From IMG/VR virus record IMGVR_UViG_3300028590_000051, positions 1-38,049 of that record: 38,049 bases of DNA; one strand, given 5' to 3'. The translations under genes were made by a program, and so were the position numbers. The notes below the pieces were generated by a model. The model was not told where the DNA came from. It saw nothing but the letters and a program-made list of their open reading frames with translations, and did no database searches. This DNA comes from a virus. Positions 1 to 7,038 of this stretch are shown here, in pieces (position 1 is the stretch's first letter; the number at the start of each line of letters is the position of its first letter).

Positions 1-75
1 ACCCAGGTGGACGGCGATCAAGTGACCGTCCGCATCCTCGCAAAGGTGCTCGCGGCCTACCGCGACTTCTCCTAA
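1..75 (+). CDS. C-terminal fragment of an unidentified ORF
   Basis: The first frame is open from the window edge to a TAA at 73-75, giving 24 residues ending in AAYRDFS. The start lies outside the window, so no function can be given. If the DNA is circular, the regulator gene at the right edge would end at TGA 23-25, overlapping a GTG at 22 in this frame. Only a very short peptide would then remain, so this may not be a gene at all. Confidence 0.3.
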   Translation, partial: TQVDGDQVTVRILAKVLAAYRDFS

Positions 76-143
76 GCCTGTTCACAATTTCAGCGAAATT
101 ACAGGTTGGTCACAAGCTGCGCAGTGCTTCACTAGTTTTCTTG

Positions 144-172
144 TTGACAGCCTACTAGTCGCCTAGTAAGGT
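144..172 (+). promoter_or_regulatory. Candidate early promoter with CTAGT repeats
   Basis: A perfect -35 hexamer TTGACA (144-149) is followed after 17 bases by a weak -10, TAAGGT (167-172), upstream of the first gene of the plus-strand operon. The pentamer CTAGT occurs three times around it (132-136, 155-159, 163-167). Two of these lie in the palindrome ACTAGT, one of them inside the spacer where a repressor would block RNA polymerase. The promoter reading is inferred from hexamer fit and position. Confidence 0.5.
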
Positions 173-217
173 CATCCCCAGACAACACGAGCCATGGGGC
201 TTGTGGAAGGGGGTTAG

Positions 218-484
218 ATGACCAAGGCAATCTTCAACAAGCTGGACCAGATGGCCGCTGCGATCGAGCAGCTGATGGAGGAGGTCCAGACCAAGATCGA
301 CGCCCTTCAGGAGAAGGTTGACGATCTCGAAGACAAGCAGGCTGACCGCGAGACTGAGGCGCGCCAGACCCGCATCGATGAACTCTCCGAGAAGATGGAC
401 GAGCTGCAGTCAGCAGCCGACGACCTCGAAAGCGCGAAGGACGCCATCGAGGCGGCCCGCGATCATTTCGACCCGAACTCGTGA
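218..484 (+). CDS. Small coiled-coil protein, unknown function
   Basis: An 88-residue acidic protein, almost entirely charged and heptad-like: runs of Glu, Asp, Lys and Gln with spaced Leu, Ile and Met from residue 8 to about 80. This predicts one long coiled coil and no folded enzyme domain. It resembles SlyX-type coiled coils only in composition. It is the first gene after the candidate early promoter, with a purine-rich ribosome site (GGAAGGGGG) upstream. It may be an oligomeric accessory or host-interaction protein; that is a guess. Confidence 0.6.
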   Translation: MTKAIFNKLDQMAAAIEQLMEEVQTKIDALQEKVDDLEDKQADRETEARQTRIDELSEKMDELQSAADDLESAKDAIEAARDHFDPNS

Positions 485-493
485 GGCCGCCTG

Positions 494-979
494 ATGTCCC
501 CCACCCTCACCGAGCGCAACCCGTCTGAACCCGCTGGCGCACTTGCTGCAGCGATGGCTGAACTCACCAGCCGTTTCGATGCTGTTGATGCCGCCAAGGC
601 TCGCGTCGACGCTGACTGGATCGTCATCCGCTGCCGCGCCATCCGCGCGCAGAGCGATGTCACAATCACCGGCCACGGCTGGGCTGGCCTCGACCAGCTG
701 ACCGAGCATCTGCAGTCCTCAGCCCATGTGCGCAAGAACCGCGCTGGGAACCTGCTGCTGGCTCGTCGTCAGCAGCTCAAGGGCCACAGCGCCGCCGATG
801 CTCTCGGGGCCGCTCGCCGCCTGCGCGTCGAAGAGAAGCACCGCGCCGGTCTTGAGGACTGCGCCGCGAAGCTGGCCGTTCTCGACGTGACGCTGGCCGC
901 CTACGCCACCGAGCACGCAGAGGGCCGTATCGGGGTTGCCAGCATTGGCGAGCTTGTCAGTGGGAGGGAAGTCGCATGA
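494..979 (+). CDS. Hypothetical phage protein (161 aa)
   Basis: A 161-residue Ala- and Arg-rich protein, mostly helical by composition, with no motif I recognise. The ATG at 494 follows a GAGG ribosome site and lies 9 bases after the previous stop. The stop overlaps the next start by 4 bases, so it belongs to the early operon. Codon use matches its neighbours, which supports a real gene. Confidence 0.6.
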   Translation: MSPTLTERNPSEPAGALAAAMAELTSRFDAVDAAKARVDADWIVIRCRAIRAQSDVTITGHGWAGLDQLTEHLQSSAHVRKNRAGNLLLARRQQLKGHSAADALGAARRLRVEEKHRAGLEDCAAKLAVLDVTLAAYATEHAEGRIGVASIGELVSGREVA

Positions 980-1371
980 ACAAGTTCAAGCACCACAAGT
1001 ACACGTGGTCGCGCCCATGGGGCGATGTCCGTCACTGCTGGGAACTGGTCGGCCCGAACGGGGCCATCCATTTCGCGGTGACGATGAGCGACCCGAAATA
1101 CGGTGGCCCGACCGCTGGGCTGGAGTTCCACAGCCTGACCGGTGAAGGCGCTCCGCACCATCTTAACTGCCACCTGACGGGCGGGCGCTGCTGGCACGAT
1201 GGAACGTCGCTCTACGCAAGCGAAAGCGTCTGGCCAACCGTCGAACCGATGCTCCGCCACGGCGACCACGAGGGCATCTTCCGCACCCTTGAGTGGGAAT
1301 ACGACCGTCACTTCGAACGCGACGACGATCCCTCCCGCATCCCCGATATCCAGATCAAAGGAGCTGCGTAG
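976..1371 (+). CDS. Hypothetical phage protein (131 aa), Trp/His-rich
   Basis: A 131-residue protein rich in Trp, His and Gly, with aromatic-glycine blocks such as WELVGPNG and GLEFHS in the first half and a charged C-terminus. The composition suggests a compact beta-rich fold. I do not recognise a family. Its ATG overlaps the previous stop, and the next gene begins directly after its stop, so translation is probably coupled on both sides. Confidence 0.6.
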   Translation: MNKFKHHKYTWSRPWGDVRHCWELVGPNGAIHFAVTMSDPKYGGPTAGLEFHSLTGEGAPHHLNCHLTGGRCWHDGTSLYASESVWPTVEPMLRHGDHEGIFRTLEWEYDRHFERDDDPSRIPDIQIKGAA

Positions 1372-1749
1372 ATGAGCGGAACCAGTGAAGTCTTTGACGA
1401 CGACGATCTGCGCGAGATCGAGCGCATGATCCCGGCTGAACTGCTCGGTCACGTCCTGACCGAAAACCCGATCCACCAAGTCTATTTCCGGGCTGGGCTG
1501 CTCGCCTGCCGCGAGTACATGGCGAAGTTCATTGAGCAGGGCGGCGACGCCACGACTGCCGCTTCGATCCGCGCGAACTGGTGGCCGCAGCTTGGGCCAG
1601 ATCCCGGCAGACCGAGAGCCTACCGCTTCGAGGAAGTCGCGGAGGAATACGAGCAGGAGAACGGGAAGCCGGGCTGGAAATCGCTGCCAATGGACCCGAG
1701 CACTGAAGCGTTGTCTCGCGCTTGGGATTTTCTTGGGAGGCCGGAATGA
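1372..1749 (+). CDS. Hypothetical phage protein (125 aa)
   Basis: A 125-residue acidic protein with a helical first half (FDDDDLREIERMIP; RAGLLACREYMAKFIE) and a charged Glu-rich stretch near residue 90. No catalytic motif is evident. It starts immediately after the preceding stop, and its TGA shares bases with the next ATG in an ATGA junction, the typical spacing of this operon. Confidence 0.6.
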   Translation: MSGTSEVFDDDDLREIERMIPAELLGHVLTENPIHQVYFRAGLLACREYMAKFIEQGGDATTAASIRANWWPQLGPDPGRPRAYRFEEVAEEYEQENGKPGWKSLPMDPSTEALSRAWDFLGRPE

Positions 1750-2012
1750 TCCTCCCAAACAGCCCCGAATTGTCCGTTCGCGACTATTTTGCTGTTCACT
1801 GCGATCAGCCTGGGGAGGCGGAGATTGCGAGTGCCGCCGGACTAGTCTGGGACAGCGGCATGCTGGTCATCCCGAGTGAGCACGACAGCATCGATGAGCG
1901 CGTCACGTTCAACCAGTGGTGGTGGCGCCTGCCTCAGGCAGAGCGGTTCGCCCTGTACGCAAAGGTCCGCTACTCGATGGCCGACGCTCTGCTTGCGGAG
2001 CGCTCGAAATGA
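1746..2012 (+). CDS. Hypothetical phage protein (88 aa)
   Basis: The ATG at 1746, inside the previous gene's stop (ATGA), is preferred over an earlier in-frame start at 1722. It gives 88 residues beginning MILPNSPE. The C-terminal part (FNQWWWRLPQAERFALYAKV) has a striking Trp cluster and an amphipathic helix. Function is not recognised. The stop overlaps the next gene's ATG by 4 bases. Confidence 0.6.
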   Translation: MILPNSPELSVRDYFAVHCDQPGEAEIASAAGLVWDSGMLVIPSEHDSIDERVTFNQWWWRLPQAERFALYAKVRYSMADALLAERSK

Positions 2013-2191
2013 GCCCGTCGCCCCTCCCCTCTCCCCTCCCCATAAAGCCAGCACCAGCGCGAGAGCCTGAGCTGGTGAGCAAGTGGACGATCGTCAACGA
2101 CGAGTGGGTGTCCGTCTATCGCCAGATTGTCCGGACCAGCTCCGGACTTCGTGAAATCCCTCAACAGGCAATTGCCAGGAGCGAGAAATGA
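2009..2191 (+). CDS. Small hypothetical protein (60 aa)
   Basis: Begins at ATG 2009 inside the previous stop; upstream in-frame starts are not needed. It encodes 60 residues with a Pro/Ser-rich N-terminus (PSPLPSPLPIKPAP) and a short beta-like core (WTIVNDEWVSVYRQIV). The pyrimidine-rich start region is low complexity. The ATGA junctions at both ends argue that it is translated. No function can be assigned. Confidence 0.5.
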   Translation: MSPSPLPSPLPIKPAPAREPELVSKWTIVNDEWVSVYRQIVRTSSGLREIPQQAIARSEK

Positions 2192-2412
2192 GCCGCGCCC
2201 TTCGCTTGGCTGCGCCGGCCGCTGTTGCCGAGCCCGTCGCCAGCTTCGACTACCGCAACCTTACCGACCTGCATTTCGCGCTGAGGTCGGCTGATGAAGC
2301 TGTCCAGATGGCCCGTGCAACTCCCCGCCGCACTGAACTGTCTGAACTGGTCAACCAGCGTGATGCGGCCGTCGCCGAGGCTCTGGAAAATCTCCGCAAG
2401 GTGCTGCCATGA
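2188..2412 (+). CDS. Small hypothetical helical protein (74 aa)
   Basis: 74 residues; after a short Ala-rich start the rest looks like two helices (LHFALRSADEAVQMAR and LVNQRDAAVAEALENLRK). It overlaps both neighbours by 4 bases and lies directly upstream of the Gp157-like gene. It could be a partner of that protein, but nothing in the sequence shows this. Confidence 0.55.
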   Translation: MSRALRLAAPAAVAEPVASFDYRNLTDLHFALRSADEAVQMARATPRRTELSELVNQRDAAVAEALENLRKVLP

Positions 2413-2921
2413 ACGACTATCTCGCAGCCGATGTATCCTACACCAGCAACGCTATCGACGCCATGCTCAAGGCCTATCCTGAGCTGATGGACGACGAGGT
2501 ACTGCGCTCCGACATGCTCGAAGCCGAGACCTCGCTGCCGGCAGTCGCATCGAAGATCATCCGCGCCCGCCAGGAGCGACTGGCAATGGCCGAAGGGCTG
2601 AACCTCTACATCAAGGATTTGACCGAGCGCCGGGACCGGCTGGCTCGGGGCGCAGACGGGCTCAAGGGCCTGCTGCTGAAGCTGATGGCTACGGCGAAGC
2701 TGCCCACCCTGCCACTGCCCGAGGCGACCGTGAGCGTGCGCGCCGGCAATACGTCCGTGTCCATCACCGACATAGACGAACTGCCTCAAGGCTACTTCGA
2801 GATCGAGACCCGGCGTGTGCCCGATAAGGCGGCGCTGAAAGTCTCTCTCGAGGCCGGCCAGAAGATCCCCGGCGCGGCTCTCGTGACCGGCGAAAACATC
2901 CTTACCGTTCGCGTGAAGTAA
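2409..2921 (+). CDS. Gp157-like phage protein (Siphovirus Gp157 family)
   Basis: A 170-residue protein with the two-part layout of the Gp157 family. The helical N-terminal half (about 1-100) is a likely coiled coil. The small C-terminal beta domain contains an ATVSVRAG-type strand, the LPQGYFEIE segment, a lysine-containing turn (KAALKVSLEAG) and the closing PGAALVTGENILTVRVK. In other phages this family usually sits among recombination and single-strand annealing genes and was first described as a resistance-associated phage protein; its biochemistry is unsettled. Here it precedes an SSB-like gene, which fits a recombination or DNA-handling cluster. Confidence 0.8.
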   Translation: MNDYLAADVSYTSNAIDAMLKAYPELMDDEVLRSDMLEAETSLPAVASKIIRARQERLAMAEGLNLYIKDLTERRDRLARGADGLKGLLLKLMATAKLPTLPLPEATVSVRAGNTSVSITDIDELPQGYFEIETRRVPDKAALKVSLEAGQKIPGAALVTGENILTVRVK

Positions 2922-2982
2922 GGAGAAGCCGCCCAAACAAGCCCGCGCCTACCTCACACAGAACCCAAGCGAAAGCACTCAA

Positions 2983-3393
2983 ATGAACATCAACGACCAG
3001 TTCCCCAGCAAGTACCTCAAGGCCGCAGACCTCAACGGAGGCGAGGCCGTCGTCACCATCAAAGACTGCATCATGGAAAGCCTTGGCGAGGACCGTCGCC
3101 CGGTCCTGTATTTCGCCGGCAAGGAAAAGGGCGTGGTCCTGAACAAGACCAACGCCACCAACATTTCGGATGCCTATGGCGGCGACACTGACGAGTGGGT
3201 CGGCAAGAAGGTGGTTCTCTACACTGCCTACGTCGACTTCCAGGGTAGGTCCATGGAGGCCATCCGCATCCGCCCAGCCAAGGCCCACGACGGCGCGAAG
3301 CGGGCAACCGTGGAGCCTGACTTCGACGGCTCGCCGGAGCCTCCGCCGCCGCGCGAGTTCGCACCGGCCGACGACAGCGACATCCCTTTCTGA
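2983..3393 (+). CDS. Putative single-stranded DNA-binding-like protein with SSB-type acidic tip
   Basis: 136 residues. The N-terminal ~100 residues are beta-rich (VVTIKDCIME; PVLYFAGKEKGVVLNKTNA; KKVVLYTAYVDFQGRS), consistent with an OB-like fold. A Pro-rich linker (PEPPPP) then leads to an acidic tail ending exactly in DSDIPF. That ending mimics the DDDIPF tip through which bacterial SSB recruits host replication and repair proteins. The family is a common phage protein usually left unnamed; the SSB assignment is my inference from tail and layout. A 61-base gap precedes it, with no obvious promoter. Confidence 0.65.
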   Translation: MNINDQFPSKYLKAADLNGGEAVVTIKDCIMESLGEDRRPVLYFAGKEKGVVLNKTNATNISDAYGGDTDEWVGKKVVLYTAYVDFQGRSMEAIRIRPAKAHDGAKRATVEPDFDGSPEPPPPREFAPADDSDIPF

Positions 3394-3445
3394 GATCAAC
3401 CCAGCAGGGCGGCGGCGGGGATAGTAACCCGTCGCCGATTTCTCC

Positions 3446-3883
3446 GTGACCGACGCAGCGATCATCGAAGCCGAATACGTGGAATGGAAGATGGTGAAGA
3501 CCCGCAAGGCGCTTCAACTGATCTTCGAGGTTCCGCTCGAGAAGCAGGCGTTGGTGCAGGCTGCGCTCGGCACGCCGATGCCGGATACCAGCACGCCGGT
3601 TGCCATTGCTCGCCTCAACCTCGCAGCCTTGACGCAGGCTGAGCCGGAACAGATCGAAGCACCCCGCCGCAGCAAGTCTCTGGCTCAGGTAGCCGGCATC
3701 CTCTGCAACACGGGTTCATTCCGGAAGTTCATCCGCGTCGAAACCGTCGACCAGGCAGCGGACTACATCCGCGCCCATTGCGGGGTCAGCTCCCGCGCCA
3801 ATATCGATGGCAACCCGGATGCGACCGCTGCTTTCGATGCGCTGAGGGGCGAATACGAACTGTGGATGCGGGTGGACGCATGA
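3446..3883 (+). CDS. Hypothetical phage protein, possible DNA-metabolism accessory
   Basis: 145 residues from a GTG at 3446. The N-terminal part is beta-like (VEWKMVKTRKALQLIFEVP); the C-terminal part (QVAGILCNTGSFRKFIR..AADYIRAHCGVSSRANID) is helical and looks like a small nucleic-acid-associated domain common in alphaproteobacterial phages. The ribosome site is poor. Its stop overlaps the next start (ATGA), linking it to the DUF968-like nuclease; together with the SSB-like gene they form a plausible DNA-processing group. Confidence 0.6.
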   Translation: MTDAAIIEAEYVEWKMVKTRKALQLIFEVPLEKQALVQAALGTPMPDTSTPVAIARLNLAALTQAEPEQIEAPRRSKSLAQVAGILCNTGSFRKFIRVETVDQAADYIRAHCGVSSRANIDGNPDATAAFDALRGEYELWMRVDA

Positions 3884-4365
3884 CCCTCCGCCAGCGCCAG
3901 CCCCGAGAGGAAGATCCGGCATACCTCGCCTATGTGCGAACGCTGCCGTGCACTGTCTGCCGCCGCCCCGGACCGAATGACCCGGCGCATCTCCGCACGG
4001 GTGCGCGGCAGTACGGCAAGCCACCAACCGGGATGGGCGAGAAACCGTCCGACTGCTGGGTGCTGCCACTGTGCCGCACGCACCACGATGACCAGCATCG
4101 CAACAACGAACTGGCCTGGTGGACGAGGCATGGCATCCCGGACCCATTCGCCCTCGCTATAGCGCTCTACGCCGCGCGCCCCGTTCAAACCCGGCCGCGT
4201 CGCCCGTCAAAGGTCAAGAGCGCTAAGCCACGCAAGGCGAAGTCCGATCGGCGCCCCATTCCTCGGCGCGGGAAACTCGCCGGCAACGTCGAGATGCAGA
4301 GCCGCGGCTTCGACAAGACGCGCTCCCGCAAGTTCAACGGCACCGTCGTAGAGCGCAGCCAATGA
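3880..4365 (+). CDS. DUF968/Ref-like HNH-type nuclease
   Basis: 161 residues from ATG 3880; an upstream start at 3778 would overlap the previous gene by 106 bases. The core (about 12-100) has a paired-cysteine knuckle (PCTVCRRPGPNDPAHL) and LCRTHHDDQH, the Cys/His arrangement of DUF968 and Ref-type HNH nucleases that bind Zn and cut DNA during recombination. The C-terminal third is very basic (SKVKSAKPRKAKSDRRP), suited to DNA binding. Its place after the SSB-like gene supports a recombination role; substrate is unknown. Confidence 0.75.
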   Translation: MTLRQRQPREEDPAYLAYVRTLPCTVCRRPGPNDPAHLRTGARQYGKPPTGMGEKPSDCWVLPLCRTHHDDQHRNNELAWWTRHGIPDPFALAIALYAARPVQTRPRRPSKVKSAKPRKAKSDRRPIPRRGKLAGNVEMQSRGFDKTRSRKFNGTVVERSQ

Positions 4366-4832
4366 CCTCTCCCCATTCTCTCCCGCAACCTTCGCAGGAC
4401 ACAGTGATGAACGACAAGAGGACGACACATACGCCGGGGCAGCCGATCATGATGAACCGCAACGCGGCCTCAAATGAAGCTCGCACCAACCTGATTGAGC
4501 GTGACGAATGGGAGGCACTCGTTTCGTCATTCTCACCGCGCGCCAGAGGTGATGCCGCAAACATGGCGGCGCATAATTATGACGTCGCTATGGTTGGGGA
4601 TCGCATCCTGATCTCGACGCCATACGGAGCTGCCGTGTGGGTGGATAAGGACGGCAATCGCACAGAAGTGCCGAAGGATGACTATGACCGACTCTACGAT
4701 ATCATCGAGGACCAAACTCACCCTGATTGGTCTTCATACAATGTCACGATGCAGTCCGGGCCATTCCGGCGCTACCGCCACTTCAAGCTCGATGCGCTCG
4801 CCGAAATTGCCGCCGAGGGCACCCAATCATGA
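4362..4832 (+). CDS. Hypothetical phage protein (156 aa)
   Basis: Begins in an ATGA overlap with the nuclease gene. Met codons at residues 16, 30 and 31 leave the start open; the first ~30 residues are low complexity. The rest is a small mixed domain with a beta hairpin (YDVAMVGDRILISTPYGAAV) and an aromatic C-terminus. No motif I can name. It overlaps the following gene's start by 4 bases. Confidence 0.55.
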   Translation: MTSPHSLPQPSQDTVMNDKRTTHTPGQPIMMNRNAASNEARTNLIERDEWEALVSSFSPRARGDAANMAAHNYDVAMVGDRILISTPYGAAVWVDKDGNRTEVPKDDYDRLYDIIEDQTHPDWSSYNVTMQSGPFRRYRHFKLDALAEIAAEGTQS

Positions 4833-5407
4833 CCGCAAAACCCGTACCAGAACACATCAGCGACGAGCGGCTGGCCAAGCTGGTAGCGCGCATGCGCACG
4901 CAGGCGATAGAAACAGCCGAGGACCATTTACCGCATGCAGCTAGGGAATACGCTGAAGTGGAATGTGCCCTCACCGAACTCCAGCACCGCAGAGAGGCAG
5001 AGGCGGGGACGCCTGTTGCATTTCGCTGGCTGGACGGCGAAGGCCACAACGCCGGTTGGCGGTACAGCGACGTCGACCCGAGGCAAGACGACAGGGAAGT
5101 GGAAATGTCGGGCGCTCATTCTGTTGGCGTCTGCGAACCGCTCTACCTCGCCGCCTCTCCATCCTCTCCAGCATCCGGGGCGCGGGTGAAGCCCTTACGT
5201 TGGGTGCCTTACAACGATGGCGTTCGCGCCAAGTCGATTTTGCGAGGCATCTACGCGGTGCTGCATGATGGCGACGATCCAGACGAGTGGTCGGCGCGTT
5301 ATGATGGGCGCGTCCTCGGCTACCACCGATCGCAGAGCGATGGCGAGGCGGCGTGCCAATCTCACTTCGATGCCGCCATCCGTTCCGCCCTCGGGGAGCA
5401 ACCCTGA
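4829..5407 (+). CDS. Ead/Ea22-like accessory phage protein
   Basis: 192 residues from ATG 4829, chosen because it overlaps the previous stop; an in-frame start at 4727 would add a low-quality extension. The N-terminal half is a helical region (residues 8-60) followed by a Trp/Gly-rich segment. The C-terminal ~75 residues (VKPLRWVPYNDG..YDGRVLGYHRSQSDGEAACQSHFDAAIRSAL, given in part) match the recurring C-terminal domain of Ead/Ea22-type accessory proteins in alphaproteobacterial phages. Such proteins are dispensable and mosaic; function is unknown. Confidence 0.6.
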   Translation: MTAKPVPEHISDERLAKLVARMRTQAIETAEDHLPHAAREYAEVECALTELQHRREAEAGTPVAFRWLDGEGHNAGWRYSDVDPRQDDREVEMSGAHSVGVCEPLYLAASPSSPASGARVKPLRWVPYNDGVRAKSILRGIYAVLHDGDDPDEWSARYDGRVLGYHRSQSDGEAACQSHFDAAIRSALGEQP

Positions 5408-5700
5408 TGAACACGGAACAGTACCCCGGCCTCGCACGAGCAACGCTGCTGATCGCGCTCGACAACGGAGGCATCAACCGAGGCCGATCGGTGGAGAAGC
5501 AGCGCCGCGACGTGGCCCGCTTCCTCGCTAAGCGACCGAGCGAGTTGCTGGAGCCCATTGATGCGTGGCTCTCGCAGCAGACAGACGAGCAGATGGAGAC
5601 GATCTGCTGCGGCGAGCATACGGAAGTTCAGGCCGCCTTGGCAGGCGCACCGCCATTCACCGACGACCTGCTCAATGAATATTTTGACGAGGTCTGCTGA
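5407..5700 (+). CDS. Hypothetical phage protein (97 aa)
   Basis: Starts at ATG 5407, sharing one base with the previous TGA. 97 residues, mainly helical, with Cys-Cys near residue 69 (ETICCGEH) and an acidic C-terminus. The bases around its start (5404-5421) are nearly identical to those around the next gene's start, suggesting shuffling or duplication of a translation-initiation segment. No functional motif is seen. Confidence 0.55.
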   Translation: MNTEQYPGLARATLLIALDNGGINRGRSVEKQRRDVARFLAKRPSELLEPIDAWLSQQTDEQMETICCGEHTEVQAALAGAPPFTDDLLNEYFDEVC

Positions 5701-6230
5701 TGAACACGGGACAGGAACTGCGCCCGTGCAAGGCGTGCGGTCAGCCTGAAGGCCATATTGGGGCAAATGGCGGCTGGCTCTGGGGCGAATGCTGGAATTG
5801 CGACTATCGCACCAGCTTCCATAGATCCGCCGAGGAAGCCCAAGAGGAATGGAACCGCCGCTCTAGCGATGAACAGGCGGAGGTGGTGGGGTGGCGCGAT
5901 TTGCTAACCGAGGCTCGCGAATGGGTCGAGCTAGCTCCAGCCCTTCCTGGACTTGATCCGGCCGATGAACACTTGGTTCGCGATCTTCTTAAACGGATCG
6001 ATGCCTACTTACTCGCCTCCCATCCTGCTGTGGCAGCGGGTGGGGTGACGGAGGAACGGGTTGAGGCTGCGGCGCGCGAGTTTCTGCTGCACAAGGGCGA
6101 AACGCCGTGGCGCGTTACCCGCCGAGGCGCAGAGCTTTGGGAGGATTATGCTCCAGCGATGCGCGCCGCCCTCACCGCCGCCCTAGCTGCCCCCCTCCCC
6201 ACTCCTCCATCACGGGGAGAGGGGGTATGA
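5700..6230 (+). CDS. Lar-like zinc-ribbon protein with phage C-terminal extension
   Basis: 176 residues. The N-terminal ~55 show the Lar (restriction alleviation) layout: CKAC, a Gly/Trp stretch, CWNC, then SAEEAQEEWNRR, the typical Lar closing helix. Lar proteins blunt type I restriction by helping methylation of incoming DNA. The remaining ~120 residues carry a second module (VEAAAREFLLHKG..AMRAALTAAL) common at the end of alphaproteobacterial phage accessory proteins. The zinc-ribbon call is firm, the anti-restriction role inferred. With the methyltransferase at 37 kb it would make a second protection gene. Confidence 0.65.
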   Translation: MNTGQELRPCKACGQPEGHIGANGGWLWGECWNCDYRTSFHRSAEEAQEEWNRRSSDEQAEVVGWRDLLTEAREWVELAPALPGLDPADEHLVRDLLKRIDAYLLASHPAVAAGGVTEERVEAAAREFLLHKGETPWRVTRRGAELWEDYAPAMRAALTAALAAPLPTPPSRGEGV

Positions 6231-6454
6231 AGCTGACGAACAGGCAGGTTGAGGCGCTGGCCGCTCTGGACAGTTGGCGCAAGGGTATGGAGATCGGCAC
6301 AGCGAACTTACGCGCTGACGGCGTGTCGCTCGCTGTCCTTCGTTCTCTGGAGGCCAACGATCTGGTCGCGGGCGCGAGATACAGCAACGGCATCTTCTGG
6401 CACATCACCGACGCCGGCCGCGCCGCTCTCAAGGACACCACCCATGCAGAGTGA
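6227..6454 (+). CDS. Small winged-helix-like protein
   Basis: 75 residues from ATG 6227 (ATGA overlap). Helical segments (NRQVEALAALDSW; DGVSLAVLRSLEANDLV) are followed by a short hairpin (FWHITDAGRAAL), the helix-helix-wing pattern of small winged-helix DNA-binding proteins. It could be a local transcription regulator. The fold is read by eye only and is a moderate guess. Confidence 0.5.
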   Translation: MKLTNRQVEALAALDSWRKGMEIGTANLRADGVSLAVLRSLEANDLVAGARYSNGIFWHITDAGRAALKDTTHAE

Positions 6455-6941
6455 TGACCTGGTGACCGGCCTAGAAGCAGCAGTACGGCTTGCGATAGCA
6501 CAGTACCTGATGGCTTATGGCCCAGATATGAAGCCATCGGAGGCCGCCGAGATAGTCGGTTCTCGCCTCGCCGCCGCAGCGATAGAGCGGCTAGTAGCCG
6601 AGAGGGATGCCGCTCTGCTGAGCAACCGCGTATGCGCGGCGCGCATCGAAACTCTCACCACATGCGGGCTTTCCGAAGTCGCCATGAGCAATGCCACGGT
6701 GATGCGTCAGTGGGGCGACCTGACAGCAGAGAGGGATGAGGCGCGGGAAGCGTGCGCGGAGGCCTTGAAGCAGATCGAGGCGGCGGAAGGATTGATGCCA
6801 GAGGTCGAGGCGATCGAAGCCCAGCGCGATAAGCTGAAGATGGCGCTGCGGCAAATAGCCGATCTCGATGAAGTGGAGTCAGCACTCGATCCTGAGTGGA
6901 CCATCAACCGCGCCCGCCAAGCTCTGAAGGACGCCCCATGA
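6444..6941 (+). CDS. Hypothetical coiled-coil protein (165 aa)
   Basis: Starts at ATG 6444, overlapping the previous gene by 11 bases; an earlier in-frame start at 6249 would overlap it almost wholly. The 165 residues are strongly helical. Residues 75-145 look like a coiled coil (TAERDEAREACAEALKQ; IEAQRDKLKMALRQI). Similar ERD-rich helical proteins are common phage accessory products of unknown role. Confidence 0.55.
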   Translation: MQSDDLVTGLEAAVRLAIAQYLMAYGPDMKPSEAAEIVGSRLAAAAIERLVAERDAALLSNRVCAARIETLTTCGLSEVAMSNATVMRQWGDLTAERDEAREACAEALKQIEAAEGLMPEVEAIEAQRDKLKMALRQIADLDEVESALDPEWTINRARQALKDAP

Positions 6942-7036
6942 CCAGACGCAAGCAGCAGATTTGGGTCGTAGCCATTATAGGCTGGTTCTTTGCCATGTGG
7001 TTTGTGCTGGCGAAGATGGGGTGGTTGCCGTGGTAG
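6938..7036 (+). CDS. 32-residue single-span membrane peptide
   Basis: A very short ORF that overlaps the previous stop (ATGA). It encodes a basic start (MTRRKQQ), a hydrophobic span (WVVAIIGWFFAMWFVLA) and a short tail ending WLPW. The layout, a positive N-terminus followed by one transmembrane helix, is that of many phage membrane micropeptides. The coupled start and the clean span make it more likely real than chance. Role is unknown. Confidence 0.55.
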   Translation: MTRRKQQIWVVAIIGWFFAMWFVLAKMGWLPW

Positions 7037-7038
7037 GG

